From contig KV918905.1 of NCBI GenBank assembly GCA_002049455.2, positions 62,001 through 126,000 on the forward strand: DNA of 64,000 nucleotides. The letters are read 5' to 3'. The first letter of the stretch is position 1; every line of letters begins with the position of its first letter. Under the pieces are notes generated by a model that had not been told where the DNA came from, ran no database searches, and saw nothing but the letters and a program-made list of their open reading frames with translations. A program made the translations under genes and the position numbers. This document shows positions 43,166 to 53,720 of this stretch, piece after piece. The DNA comes from Porphyra umbilicalis (Eukaryota; Rhodophyta; Bangiophyceae; Bangiales; Bangiaceae).

Positions 43166-44305
43166 CCTTCGCTGCCACGGCCACCGACATCGCCACCGGC
43201 GCAGCCGCCGCCCCCACCGCTCACCACCACCACCGCTGGCCGCCCCTGCCATCGGCCGCTCCCACCCCTCGCCGCCCCCACCGGTCAGCGCCCCCACCGG
43301 TCGCCACCCCCGCCGCTCGCCGCCGCCGTCGAGCACCGCCTCGCCGCCGGGGTTTTGTGTCAGCTTAAAGATTTGGTTTTTGTCCGACGCCATCGCGAAA
43401 TGCCAGTAGGAACACAAGTACCGTGTGTTCCAATTATTGTCCTCCGAGCGAGAACTGCAGCCAATCACATGGTTAGAAACGCCATGTCTGCTGGTGGGCG
43501 GTCCTTATTGGGTGTGCTGCCACTGCCTCTGCCACTTGTTGCCACGGAGCTTATGTATTAATTTCTGCTGGCTTCTCGCAGTGATTTTCATTCACGGGGC
43601 GTGGGTAAGTACCGTAGAACGGGCGCCGGCGAGTTGGTCGTCCTGGCGCCGCAGGTGCGTCTGTCGACTACGTGCCCCCACAATGCCGGCCACGTTCCAC
43701 CGCGCCCGCGCCGCCACGCTCGCGGTCGCTGAGACCGGCACCCACGAACACGCGAACGACGTACAAGCCGCCATTGTGGGCCTGCTGCCGTGGCGAGCAG
43801 GCGAGATGCCACCTGGCGGGCAAGGCGCCGAGGCTCGCCGGTGAATGGCCGTCGCGACGCAACAGGTATCCAGACGATGACGGACAGGTCGTGGCGCTTA
43901 AATGGGGGTACGTAGAATTTCGGACTGGCTTGTTCTGTGCGAGGCAACCCCGAATGCTTGTGTGGTGTGCTGCTGCTGATTGCACGGCCGCTTGCGCGTG
44001 TGCTGTGCGTGCTGAGAACCAGGCGCGCACACTACATCCATTGCCCTGCTTCGTGTGAGCAGGGCGCCTCGCTTAGCGCCTTTCCCTCGTACGCACCGAT
44101 TTGTTAAAGGGAGCAGGCCATGTCAGCACAAGCAGGGCGGAAAGCCTACCCTGCAGCACCAGTCTCTCCGTTGTGACCCCACGCAGACGTATGTTGGCTA
44201 CTACGTCGGCACTCCCGCTCCTTCATCCCCATCCCACTACCGCGGGACGCTATCACCAAACCCCCGACACCCCCGCATCCTCCCTCCTGCCATTATTGCT
44301 CTACG
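43166..44305. other. intergenic before the dioxygenase gene
   Basis: It contains a CCAAT box (ccaatcacat, about 43,452) in plus orientation, about 850 bp before the ATG at 44306. Short frames on both strands near 43,590-44,060 show no domain. Confidence 0.35.
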
Positions 44306-46390
44306 ATGCCGATCTCTTCGTCGTCCGGCGGGGGGGCTGGCAGTGGTGGTAGCCACCGCAGCCGAGGCTGCAACCCTGCGAGACGCAGTACACACGGCCG
44401 TCGACGCTGGCGGGGGGGCGGAAGCGGCGGGTCGTCAACCGGCTCCACCAGCCGTCAAGCGGACGCACCGCATCCGAAAAGGCTCAAGACGAACCATCGT
44501 ACATTAGGCGTCACGGGCGATGACGAGGAAGCTCCCAGACGATCCCCGGCGATGGCGACGGCAGCGGTCCCGGCGGGCTCGACAGCCCACCGCTTCACGC
44601 CATTCTCCCGCCTGATGGCCACGGTATGGTCGTTCCCGCCCGCCGCGAGGTCGGCCCCGCCGTCGACGGTCCCTGTCGTGCCTCTTCCTCCCCACTCCAC
44701 GCCATCAAACGCCCCTTCATCCCTCGTGCGCGCCCCGTCCGCCGCCCCGCCGGCGGTGGACGCCGCGACGGCGCTGGACGCTGTGCCTCTGGCCTCGTTC
44801 GCTCCCCGCACGCAATCCTCTCTCCCCCTCCCCTTTACTCCCCATGTCACGTCCACCGCCTCTCCCCTATCCCCAGTGCGCGCCATGACCGCCGCCCCGT
44901 CGGCGGTCCACTCGGCGACGGTGACGGACGCTGTGCCTCTGGCCTCGTTCGCTCCCCGCACACAATCCTACCGCAACCCCTCCTTCGCCCCGCACCTCAC
45001 GTCCGACGCCTCTCCCCCATCCCACGTGCGAGCCACGACCGCCGCCCCACAGGCGTCCGCGGCGCATGCGTCTGCCGCACCGGCAACTACCGGGCTACCG
45101 CTGAGGTCCGCGACGGGCACGGCCTACGCTAAAGATGAGTCGCCCCCGGCCAGCGCGCCCGGCGAGGCGGCGGCCGATGTGGCGGCGACAAGGGTGCCTC
45201 CTGCAGCCGCTCTGCACCCAAGAGCTACACGGACCACCGGCACAGTCGCCGCCGCCGCTCAGGACAAGTCTCCCCTCCCTTGCCTGCACTCCGAGCCGTC
45301 AGCTGTTGCCACACTGGCGCGGGCGCTGTCGGCGGCACGTGCGGCGGCAGCGCCGGCGCCCACCGGGGGGGTGCCGACGACAACCACCGGCGCCAGCGGC
45401 GCGCGACAAGAGGAGCCCCGCTCTCGCGTGCGCACCGCGGAGTCAGTGGCGGGTGCGGCGGCAGCGGCGGCAGCGGCGGCGCACTCCTCAGCGGCGGTGG
45501 CCGCGAGGCCGCCACTTTCTACTTTGCGTGGTGCGCCGAGTTCCGGCCCGCACGATCGAGGCGCCCTTGCCAACGCCCTAGTGGCTGCTGGCGCGCTCGC
45601 CCGGCCTGCACCAGCCATGTCTACGGCACAAGCAGCGGCCGGGACAGACGACGAGGACGCCGAGGACGTAGAGGAGACGCTCGGGGAGGCTCTTCGTACG
45701 GGAGGCTGCGGATGGGTCCTGATGGGGGATGCCATTCCAAATGAGTGGGTGGCGTTTGTACGCCGCGGCGCGCGACGCATGTCGTCTCGCAACGCTCAAC
45801 CCATCATCAACTCGCAGCTGCACGAGTTGATGGAGGAACTTGGCGATGCTGCTGATATTGGCCGGCGGCAAGTGCCTGTCCCGACCGGGGGCGGTGGCCG
45901 AGGCGGCCGTCAACGTGCGCACTTTGCGCGGCAGGTGCGCCTGGCCCTTGCGACGGTCGCGGCGCGGGTCGGCAACGCGCTCGACGTCGCTTATGATGGC
46001 GTCACCCCTCATGTGCTCATCACAATGCCTCGCACCCCGGCTCAACTGGCCCACACTGACACCGGATTATATGTGGAGGAGGGTGGGTCGGGGGCGACTC
46101 TGCTGAGTGTGTACCTTTCTTTTGAGGAGGGCACCTTTGTTGATGTGTGGCCTCGCACCTTTGGCGGCGCTGCGGACGGGACTGCGTCTGTTGTGTTGCC
46201 GCAGCCGGTGCGTGTTGAGATTCCTGTGGGTTCTTGCTTGATTGTGCGGTCGGACTTGGTCCACCGCGGGACGGATAACCTCCGCGCACGGGGACAGCTG
46301 CGGTGCATTCACGCATACTTGGCAGTTCACGTTGACGGGGCCCATATGGCGTATGCCGAGCACATGTCGTTTCTTTCTCGTTATCTTTGA
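44306..46390 (+). CDS. 2-oxoglutarate/Fe(II) dioxygenase-like protein
   Basis: 694 residues, intronless, ATG at 44306 (MPISSSSGGG). Residues 1 to about 450 are low-complexity Ala/Pro/Ser with a 50-residue tandem repeat (DAVPLASFAPRTQS). The C-terminal ~240 residues look folded. QLAHTDTGLYVEEG gives the HxD iron ligands (about 582/584), LLSVYLSFEEGTFVD and VRVEIPVGSCLIVRSD are double-stranded beta-helix strands, DLVHRGTDN the distal His (about 652), and GQLRCIHAYLAVH a downstream Arg (about 666) able to bind 2-oxoglutarate. The fold and H-D-H-R set support a dioxygenase; the substrate cannot be read (prolyl hydroxylase, AlkB-like and phytanoyl-type enzymes all share it). Its last codons overlap by 10 bp the tail of the convergent gene on the other strand. 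Confidence 0.6.
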   Translation: MPISSSSGGGAGSGGSHRSRGCNPARRSTHGRRRWRGGGSGGSSTGSTSRQADAPHPKRLKTNHRTLGVTGDDEEAPRRSPAMATAAVPAGSTAHRFTPFSRLMATVWSFPPAARSAPPSTVPVVPLPPHSTPSNAPSSLVRAPSAAPPAVDAATALDAVPLASFAPRTQSSLPLPFTPHVTSTASPLSPVRAMTAAPSAVHSATVTDAVPLASFAPRTQSYRNPSFAPHLTSDASPPSHVRATTAAPQASAAHASAAPATTGLPLRSATGTAYAKDESPPASAPGEAAADVAATRVPPAAALHPRATRTTGTVAAAAQDKSPLPCLHSEPSAVATLARALSAARAAAAPAPTGGVPTTTTGASGARQEEPRSRVRTAESVAGAAAAAAAAAHSSAAVAARPPLSTLRGAPSSGPHDRGALANALVAAGALARPAPAMSTAQAAAGTDDEDAEDVEETLGEALRTGGCGWVLMGDAIPNEWVAFVRRGARRMSSRNAQPIINSQLHELMEELGDAADIGRRQVPVPTGGGGRGGRQRAHFARQVRLALATVAARVGNALDVAYDGVTPHVLITMPRTPAQLAHTDTGLYVEEGGSGATLLSVYLSFEEGTFVDVWPRTFGGAADGTASVVLPQPVRVEIPVGSCLIVRSDLVHRGTDNLRARGQLRCIHAYLAVHVDGAHMAYAEHMSFLSRYL
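44690..45060 (+). repeat. 150-bp in-frame tandem repeat in dioxygenase N-terminus
   Basis: gctgtgcctctggcctcgtt recurs at 44,780 and 44,930, with flanks alike for about two and a half units. The unit is 50 codons. Confidence 0.8.
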
Positions 46391-47790
46391 TAAATTTGAT
46401 CCTTCTTCTCGCACATGCTTTCCGCCGCCCCACGGCCCAGGTAGGCGGCCTCGAGGTACCGCCACAGCCGCTCCGCCGCCGCCCGCGGCCCCGCGTCGAG
46501 CAGCCCGCGGGCGGCGGAAAGGACGACCACGTCGGGCGGCGGCGGCGGCGGCTGCGGCGGGCGCTCGGCGGCACCCGCCGGCGGCGGGCGGCCCCACGCA
46601 CGGGGGCCGGGGGCGGGGGGGGCGCCGCACCCCCCCCCCGCCCAAACGCCGACCCGCCGTGCGGGCGGAGCTTGACGCGCACGAAGAGGTCGGCGCGGCG
46701 GCGGCGCCCGCCCGCGCCCGCCCCCCTCCTCCCCCCCCTCGGCACGGGGGCGTAAAGCACCAGCCGCACCCCCACCGCCGTCGGCGTCACGTCCAAGTCG
46801 TCGATCAGCGCCGCGGGGGGCGGCGCAAAGAGCCCCGCCGCGCCGCCGTCGGCGCCAAAGGCGAGGCCCGCCGCCCACTCGGCGCAGAGGCGGTCGGCCG
46901 CCGACGCGGCGGCGGCGGTGGCGGCCGCCGCCGCCGCCACCGCCGCCGCAGCGGCAGTGTCGGCGCGGGCGGGGGCGGGCGGGAAGAGGCCGCTTCGCGA
47001 CGGCCCGCCCGCGACGGCGGCGGCTGCATGCCGCCCCCCGCGCCCGCGGGGCGCCGGCCGCGACCCCCCCACCCCCCCACCACCACCGTCGGCGGCCGTC
47101 GCCGGCCCGAGGCGCCCGACCAGGATGGGCGTGTTTGCAAAAAACGGGGGGGCCGGGGCGCCCCCCCCCCCGCAGTCCCCCCCACCCCCCACGCCGCCCA
47201 CCACGGGCACGGGCCGCGGCGGCCGCACGCCCAACCACAACGCCGGCAGCTTGAGCAGCAGCTGCCCCGCGTCGGCGCCGTAGCGCGCCACCCCATTACG
47301 CGACAGCCGCCGCAGGAGCCCCCGCTCCCCCGGCAGGTGCTGGCAAAGCCGGCCGGTCGGGGCGACGAAGGCGCGCACGGCCAAGACTTCCACCACCACC
47401 ACCGTTGCTGTGGCGGCGGCGGGGGTGCCCGCACAGAGACCGTCGTCGAAGCCGCTGGCGGGGGGTCCGACCTGCGCCGCCGCCTCCGCTGCGACGGCGA
47501 GGGTGCCCGCCACCCCCCCCCCGGCGTCGTAAACGAGAAGGGTGGCCGGGTCGGTCCCCCCCCCCCCCCGCGCCGACGGCCACGGAGGTGGCCAAGCCCG
47601 CGCCCGCCGAAAAGACCGCTTGCCGCAGCCACCCGAGGAGCCACGAAGCGACGGCGGCCACGGCGGCGGCTTCTCCATTGCTGCCGCCGCCGCCGCCACC
47701 GTCACCGACGCCGGCGAGGAGGTCACCGCGGGGCGAGTGCGGCACCCGCACTTGAAGGACGAGCGGCTTATCGACGGTGCGGGGGCGGTC
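46381..47790 (-). CDS. unidentified GC-rich gene, frame changes at G/C runs
   Basis: Sensible non-repetitive peptide is visible only by moving between frames at homopolymers: DKPLVLQVRVPHSPRGDLL, SWLLGWLRQAVFSAGAG, ATLLVYDAGGGVAGTLAV, FVAPTGRLCQHLPGERGLL with SRNGVARYGADAGQLLLK, ALIDDLDVTPTAVGVRLVLY and finally AERLWRYLEAAYLGRGAAES before TAA at 46381. The order and strand are consistent, so this is one minus-strand gene or relic. The LSRNGVARY...GQLLL piece faintly recalls the C-terminal region of VPS13 proteins, but I do not name it. The start is unclear and the homopolymer shifts could be sequence errors. Confidence 0.4.
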
Positions 47791-48850
47791 GGGCGGGATG
47801 GCTGGTGGGGGGGAAAGGGGGGGGGGGACGGCCCCTGCGTCAGACTGGGGTGGGCGGGGGGGGGCGCCCCGCCGCGCCGGGCGGCCGGTCGGGCCGGCCG
47901 CCGGCGGGTGGGCGTGCCGCCGGTCGCTCGTCGCTGCCGCCTGCGCCGCGGTCGGTGGCCGCCGCCACGGGGGGTGGAGGGCTTCCCCGGAGGCGCGCCC
48001 GCCGCGCGGCGGCCGGCATCGGTCGCCGCGGCGCGGCGGCGTGGTCGGCGGCCGACGCGGGCGCCCACGGCCACGGGGCGCCGGGCGGCGGGGTGACGAC
48101 AATGGCGGCGGCACCGGGGCGCGGGGCGGCGCCGCCATCGAATGGCCGGCGGGGGGGAGAGGCGGTCCCCATTGGGCGCGGCGGGCGCCGCGGCGGTGGC
48201 TACCGCCGCGGGGGGGGCGCCCCGCCGCGCCCCGTCGGGGGGACCGAGGTGGGGAAAACAAAACGGCGCGAGGGGAGGAGGGCGGGGTAGGGACGGCGGA
48301 GAGTGCGGCGGGCGGGTCGGCAAAGACGAGAGGAGGCGGACGGAACAGAGGGGGGGGGGGGGGGGGCGGGTTGCGGACCGAGGCGCGTGGACGGCCGAGG
48401 GGGGGGGGGGGGGAAGGGGGGGGGGTGGCGGACCGCGGCGGATGGCCGGCGCCATACGGGCCGCGCATGGGCGGTGGGGGGTGGTGGCGGTGGGATCCCC
48501 GCGGGGGCGGCGTGTCGTCACCCCGCCGAGGTCGTTTCGGTGTGATTTTCAGCTCCCACCTTGGGCCGGGTCTGGCGGTCGCGGTGATTCCCGCGGACCG
48601 CGGTGGGAATCCTCCTTGTCGCGGCGCGGGTGGACGCGCCACCCGTGTCGGCGGGGATGGCGGCGAGCGCACGGCCTGGGGCGCACTGGGGTGCCGCTCC
48701 CATGCGGCACGACGCGCACAGATCGTGATGGCGGGCTGTCCTCGGCTTGTGCTGCAGAGGCAACGGAAGGGTCTCTGCGGGATGCCACTCGGTCGTGTGC
48801 CTCGCGTATTGTTTCCAGGCGCTGCTGGCGTTGGGGCTGCGTGCAAGGGC
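47791..48850. other. extreme G-rich spacer between divergent genes
   Basis: The plus strand has many G-runs, including 14 or more near 48,350 and 48,400, able to form G-quadruplexes. Frames are open on both strands. It may be a shared 5' region for the genes on each side. Confidence 0.45.
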
Positions 48851-48989
48851 TGCGGATGATAAAAAGGTTTCTGATTGTTCGGCGGCGGCGGCGGCGGCCG
48901 CCGCCGCCGCCGCCCCCGCCTCGCGGTCGCGGCGGGGCGGCGGCCGCGGGCGCGCGGGGCGGCAAGGCAGCAGAGGCCTCTACGGGGCT

Positions 48990-51900
48990 CCGCCGCCGGC
49001 AGTGGCGGCGGCGGCAGCGGTAGCGGCGGCCGCGGCGTCGCCGCGAGTCACTGTCGAGTCTGTCATGGAGCCGATCGAGTTGGGCGTCCGCGTGTCGGTG
49101 CTCCACAACCCGTCGCTCGTCGCTTCGTCGGCGCCGCCGTCGACGGTGGCGGCGACGCCCGTGGTGCGGGTGCGGGCGCACGTGGCCGCGTTTACAACCG
49201 TCGTGACGGACCGCCCGCTGCGGCAGGCGCTGGGGTTGGAGACCGAGTGGCTGGCGGCCGAGTGGCCGCCCGGGGGGGGGGGGGGGTGGGGGTGGGGGTG
49301 GGCGGGGGGGGCGTCCGACGCCCGCTGCGCCCCCCGACGGGCCCCCGCCCGCCCCTGTGCCCGCACACGGTCGCAAGGTGGGCGCCGCGGCGGCCGCCGC
49401 GCGGCCAGCGGGTGGGGGGACCCCCGCGGGGCGGTCGGCAGACCTGCCGCCCGTGCCGCCGCTGGCGCTCGGCGCTGGCATCGCGACCGCCCCGTCGCCC
49501 CGTGGCGGTGGGGGGGGGGCGCCGCCGCGCGGCCGCCCGCCGAGCGTCGGGTCGTCGGTGGCGGCGGGGGGGGGGGGGGGCCCGACGGCGCCTCGCCCCG
49601 CCCGTCGCCGCGGCCGCCGGCGCAGGCGCCGCCGTGCGCGTCCCCGTCGAGCGACGCCGCGCGTGCCCCGCTTTGGGGGGGGGGCGGTCCGCCGCCGTCC
49701 ACCCCCGCATCGACCTTTGGCGGCGGCGGCGGCGGCGGCGGGGAGTACACGCCCCTCCCCCATCCACCGCCGCCGACGCTCCGCGCCCTCGACGCCGCCA
49801 TCACGGTCGGCGTCGCGACGCTGGATGTGCGGGACGCGGCCGAGCGGGTGGTGCTGCGCCTCGAGGCGGTGGGCGGGCGAACGGACCTCCCCCCCAACCC
49901 CGGCGAGCCACTCACGTGCTCCCTCGACGGCCTGTCGCTCGCCGGCGCGGCGGCGCGGCCGCTGCTGGCGGTCCGCCCCCGCGCGCGCTTCACCTCCCCG
50001 TGGACGGACGTGGAGGACGAGGAGGCGGTGACGGCGCGCACAAGGGGGGAGGGCGGGCGCGCCGCCGCCATCCAGTAGGAGCAGCAGGGGCTGACGGGCG
50101 TCGACGCCGTCGGCAGCAACTTTCTCGCCCACCGGCTCGTGCACACGGGGGGGGGGCCCCTGGCCGCCGGCGAGGGGGGGGGGCGGGGGAAGGGGGCACC
50201 CCCACCACCGCCGCTCGGGCAGCGCGGGGAGCGTGCATAGCCAGAGCAGCGGCAGCAGCGTCGACAGCAGCGTCGATGTCGTCTCTGACGCGGGCGGCGC
50301 CTCGCCGCGCGGCGGGCGCGGCGGCTGGGGCGCCGCCGGCCGCCGGCCCCTGCCCCCTGCCGCCCGCCGCCGCTCCCTCCGCCGCGCGCTCGGCGGCCTC
50401 GCGTTGCGCCTCGAGCGGCGCCCCGACGGGGCGGTGGAGCTCGCCGTCGGCGTTATGGCCGTCGCCGCCTACCCGGCGGCCGTGACGCCCGTTGCCGCCC
50501 TCGCTTTGTCCCTCTCCCGCGCCGTGCGGGGGGATCGGGTGCTGTCTCAGCGCCTGTCGGCGGCGGCAGGCGCCCGCCGGGGGGAGGACGGGCCGCCGCC
50601 TCCAGAGCTGTGGCCGCCGCCGACCGTGGCCGACGGGGGGGCGGCCGTGACGCCCCGCCGTGGCGGCGGCGGCGACGACGGCGGCAGGCGCCTCAGCCTG
50701 TTGGCCTTCTCGCCGTTTGCGTCGCCGGCGCTGCCCCCCGCGGTCGCCCCGTCGCCCGCCTACTCTTTCTCCACGGCCGTGTTGGACGGGGGGGGGAGCG
50801 CCGATGAGTGGCCGCCGGGCCCGTGGGCGCCCGCCACCGCGGTGGGCGGCAAGGCGAGGGCGGCCAGCCCGCGGCACCCGCCCTACGCGTCGGGGCCGCT
50901 CGAGGCGGCGGCGGCGGCCGCGACACCGGCGGGGTCTGGCGGCGGCCACGCTGGAGGGGGCGCCCCCCCCCCCCCCCGTCGCGGGCGGGCACCCCCCCGC
51001 CCCCCCCCCTCCCATCCGTGTCCACGTCGGCGCCGTCCGCGTCATGGCCGGCGCGCCGTGGCACGCGGCCGCCGCCGGCGGGGCGGCCGCGCGCCTCCGC
51101 GCGCGCGACGTGGGCGTCGTCCTCCACGACGGTGGGCACGCCGGCCGCGTGCACGTGGCCGTCGGGCGGCTGTCGCTCGCCGACCGGTCGGCGCGGCAAG
51201 CCGCCGGCTACGAGATGGCGATCCTCTGCCGCCCCCCAGCGGAGCGGGGGACGGTGGCGGGGGGGGGGGGGGGGCGCCGACGGTGGTAGTGGCTACGCCC
51301 TCGGCCCGGGCACCTCGGGCGCGGTGGCGGCGGCGGAGGAGGAGGCGCCCCCCTCACTGGTCGTCGACGACTCGCCGGCGGGGGGGGAGAACGTCGCCGT
51401 TTCCATTACGCACACGCAGCTGGCGCTGCGGCGCGGTTTTTTTTAATCAAACTCGGGTGGATCCAGCGCGCGCTGTCGGCGGCGGTGGCCGTCGACTTGG
51501 CCACGGACGCGGGGCGCGGCGGCGCGGTGCCGCCGCCGGCACCGCCGCCGCCGCCGCCGCCGCCGTCGCCACCACCGGCGGCGGCGGGGGCGGCGGCGGC
51601 GGCGGCGGCGGCGGCGGGTGACGCCGCCGCGGACCCCCCCTTCGTCGTGACCGTCACGGCCGAGCAGCTGGCGCTGGTCATCCCCGTCCTCGACGGCCCC
51701 CACACGGGCGGCGCCATCACCCTCGACTCAGACGCTGGGCGGCTGACGTGGGACGGCGGCGACCGGTCGAGCACGTCCCTGACGCTCGCGCAAGCGATGC
51801 TCATCACCACGTCTGCGCCGGCGGCGCCCGGCGGCGCCGGCGCGGCGGCGGGGGGGGGCTGGTCGTCCGAGGCGGGCGTCAGCGCCGTGGCGCTGGCGCC

Positions 51901-53444
51901 GACCGACGTGGACGTGGTCAGCGGGTGGGACGGCGTCGCCGCCGACGGGTCGGCGCAGGTCCTCACGACCGTGGCGTTTGGCGACGCGCACGCCATCCTC
52001 ACCCCAGACCAGCTGCCGGTCGTGGCGGCGGCGGGGGAGTCGAACGTGTGGGCGCCCGTGGCGCCGGCGCCCGACCAGGTGTTGGGGGCAGGCGGCGGGG
52101 GGGGCGACAAGGCGGAGGCTGCGCCGGCCGCGGCCGCCCGTGGCAGCGACGGCGGCGGCAGCGGCGGCGGTGGCGGCGGTGGCGGTAACGCCCCCGCCGC
52201 GTCCGCGGCGACGCGCAGCTCGCGGCTGCACGTGACCGACCACAAGTTCATGGTTGACCTCCTCGCCAGCCGGGGAACCCCCCCCCCCCCACGGGCGTCG
52301 CGCCCCTCACCGTCGAGGCGGTGGCCTACACCCAACGCGTCACCGCGCGGGGCGACGGGGACCCCCCCCCGGCGGCGCCCCCCCCCCCGGCCCCTCTAAA
52401 CGCACCCTCACCGTCGGCGCCGCGTGGTTGTACGACGCCCGTCCGCGCGTGTCAGACGCCTTTCGCCTCGCCGTCGACCTCCGCCGCGGGCCGGGGGGGG
52501 GCGGCCCCACCGCCCCCTGTCTGACCGTTTCCGCCTCGTCGGCTGGCGGCGCCGCCGTAGATGTCGGACTTGGTCGTCGCCGCGGACTTAGGGAGCCGAG
52601 CGGACTTGATCCGGCCTTGCATTCGAGGATAGAATGCAAGGGTTGGGCGGACGTGGCGGGCGCTCATCATGGCCAACCGACACTCTGTCGGGCTGGGGGA
52701 GGCGCCCCTTCGTGGGGAGGGGCGGCCGGACGGCCGTCCCGGTGACTGTGTACGTGGGAGGTCGCAGCGGGCGCTGCCACGACATGCCGAGAGTGCACCG
52801 CGGGGGGGGGCGGTGAGGGCACTGCGGGAGGACCGGCGTCGCGAGGGGCGCGGTGGCCGGGCGACTGGTGGGTGGACGTTTGGGGCGCGCCCGGTGCCTG
52901 TGGGCCGGGGCGGCGCATGTGCGGGGTCTGAGCGCCGGCACGAGTGGCGCTGAGGGTATATGAGCAGGTAGGGCGAGCCCAGGGAGTAGGACACAGAGGT
53001 AGGCAACACAACCTTTACCACCACCACCCTCAATTGAGAACAGTGCCAACCGTCGTGGCCCGTGTCGCGGCGCCGTGGGTGCTCGCGTCGGCCTACTTTG
53101 CGGCGGACCTGGGCGCGTTTTTCGCGCCTCTGTCGGCGGGTGGCGGTGGCGGGCGCGACGCCGCCCGCCCCGCCGCGTCGGCCGGTGCGGCGGCGGCGCC
53201 CGCGCTCGCGAGCAGCAGCCGCAGCACTGGCGGCTGTGGCTTGGACATTTTGGTGGACGTGCCCGACCTGCAGCTGGCGCTCGTCGAGCAGCCGCGGGCG
53301 CCCGACGCGCGCGCGCGCTGCTCGACGACGCGGCTGCAGACGATGACCGCGAGGCGGCCGTCCGACAGCTACGAGATGGTAACTGCCGCGGGACCGCCAG
53401 CGCCAAAGCGGCCGCCTGTGGGGCATAGTATTGCTGTTTGCTGA
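48990..53444 (+). CDS. VPS13-type bridge-like lipid transfer protein, partial and frame-broken
   Basis: VPS13 proteins are huge rods that move lipids between membranes at contact sites. The plus strand shows their features in series: VMEPIELGVRVSVLHNPS ('EPxxlxv' block, 49,060), VTDRPLRQALGLETEWLA, RVRAHVAAFTT, a middle with DVGVVLHDGGHAGRVHVAV then GRLSLADRS (51,100-51,190), PFVVTVTAEQLALVIPVLDG and the following ITLDSDAGRLTW ('ap.i.iP....l..dlG' block, 51,640), and LDILVDVPDLQLALVEQP with DARALLLDD (53,240-53,330), like the family's 'qPEIVFV.D...adApAL'. Reading frame changes at G/C runs many times. A likely intron lies at about 52,600-53,045, and a GTAACT donor may follow at 53,374. Neither the chorein N-terminus nor the C-terminus is here, so it is partial or broken. 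Alternative: a relic. Confidence 0.55.
52613..52640. repeat. 9-bp hairpin cttgcattc / gaatgcaag
   Basis: Exact inverse arms around a 7-nt loop (gaggata) lie at the start of the presumed VPS13 intron. They may help structure the intron or mark a small insertion. Confidence 0.5.
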
Positions 53445-53720
53445 ATTTTAGCCGATGCGAACAAGAAAAATAATCGCACAAACAGCCGCCTCGGCCACTG
53501 GGCGCGACAGAAAAAAGACGTGCACCAATCAGATCACGTTCGGGTCCAGTCCTGATCCTATTCGAGTGGGCCAAACTTCAGACAAAGACAGTACATGGAT
53601 GAGGAAGGCAGTGGGGGGAGGAGTGAGAGCACAGTGGCCATGACCGAAAAGCGCCAATAGATCAAAGCGACGCACGAAGCAACGGGCATGCAGCCAAGAA
53701 AAACGCGGTGGGTCAGAGTA
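53445..53720. other. intergenic
   Basis: A lower-GC spacer with a CCAAT word (accaatcagatc, about 53,525) and no gene. Confidence 0.4.
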
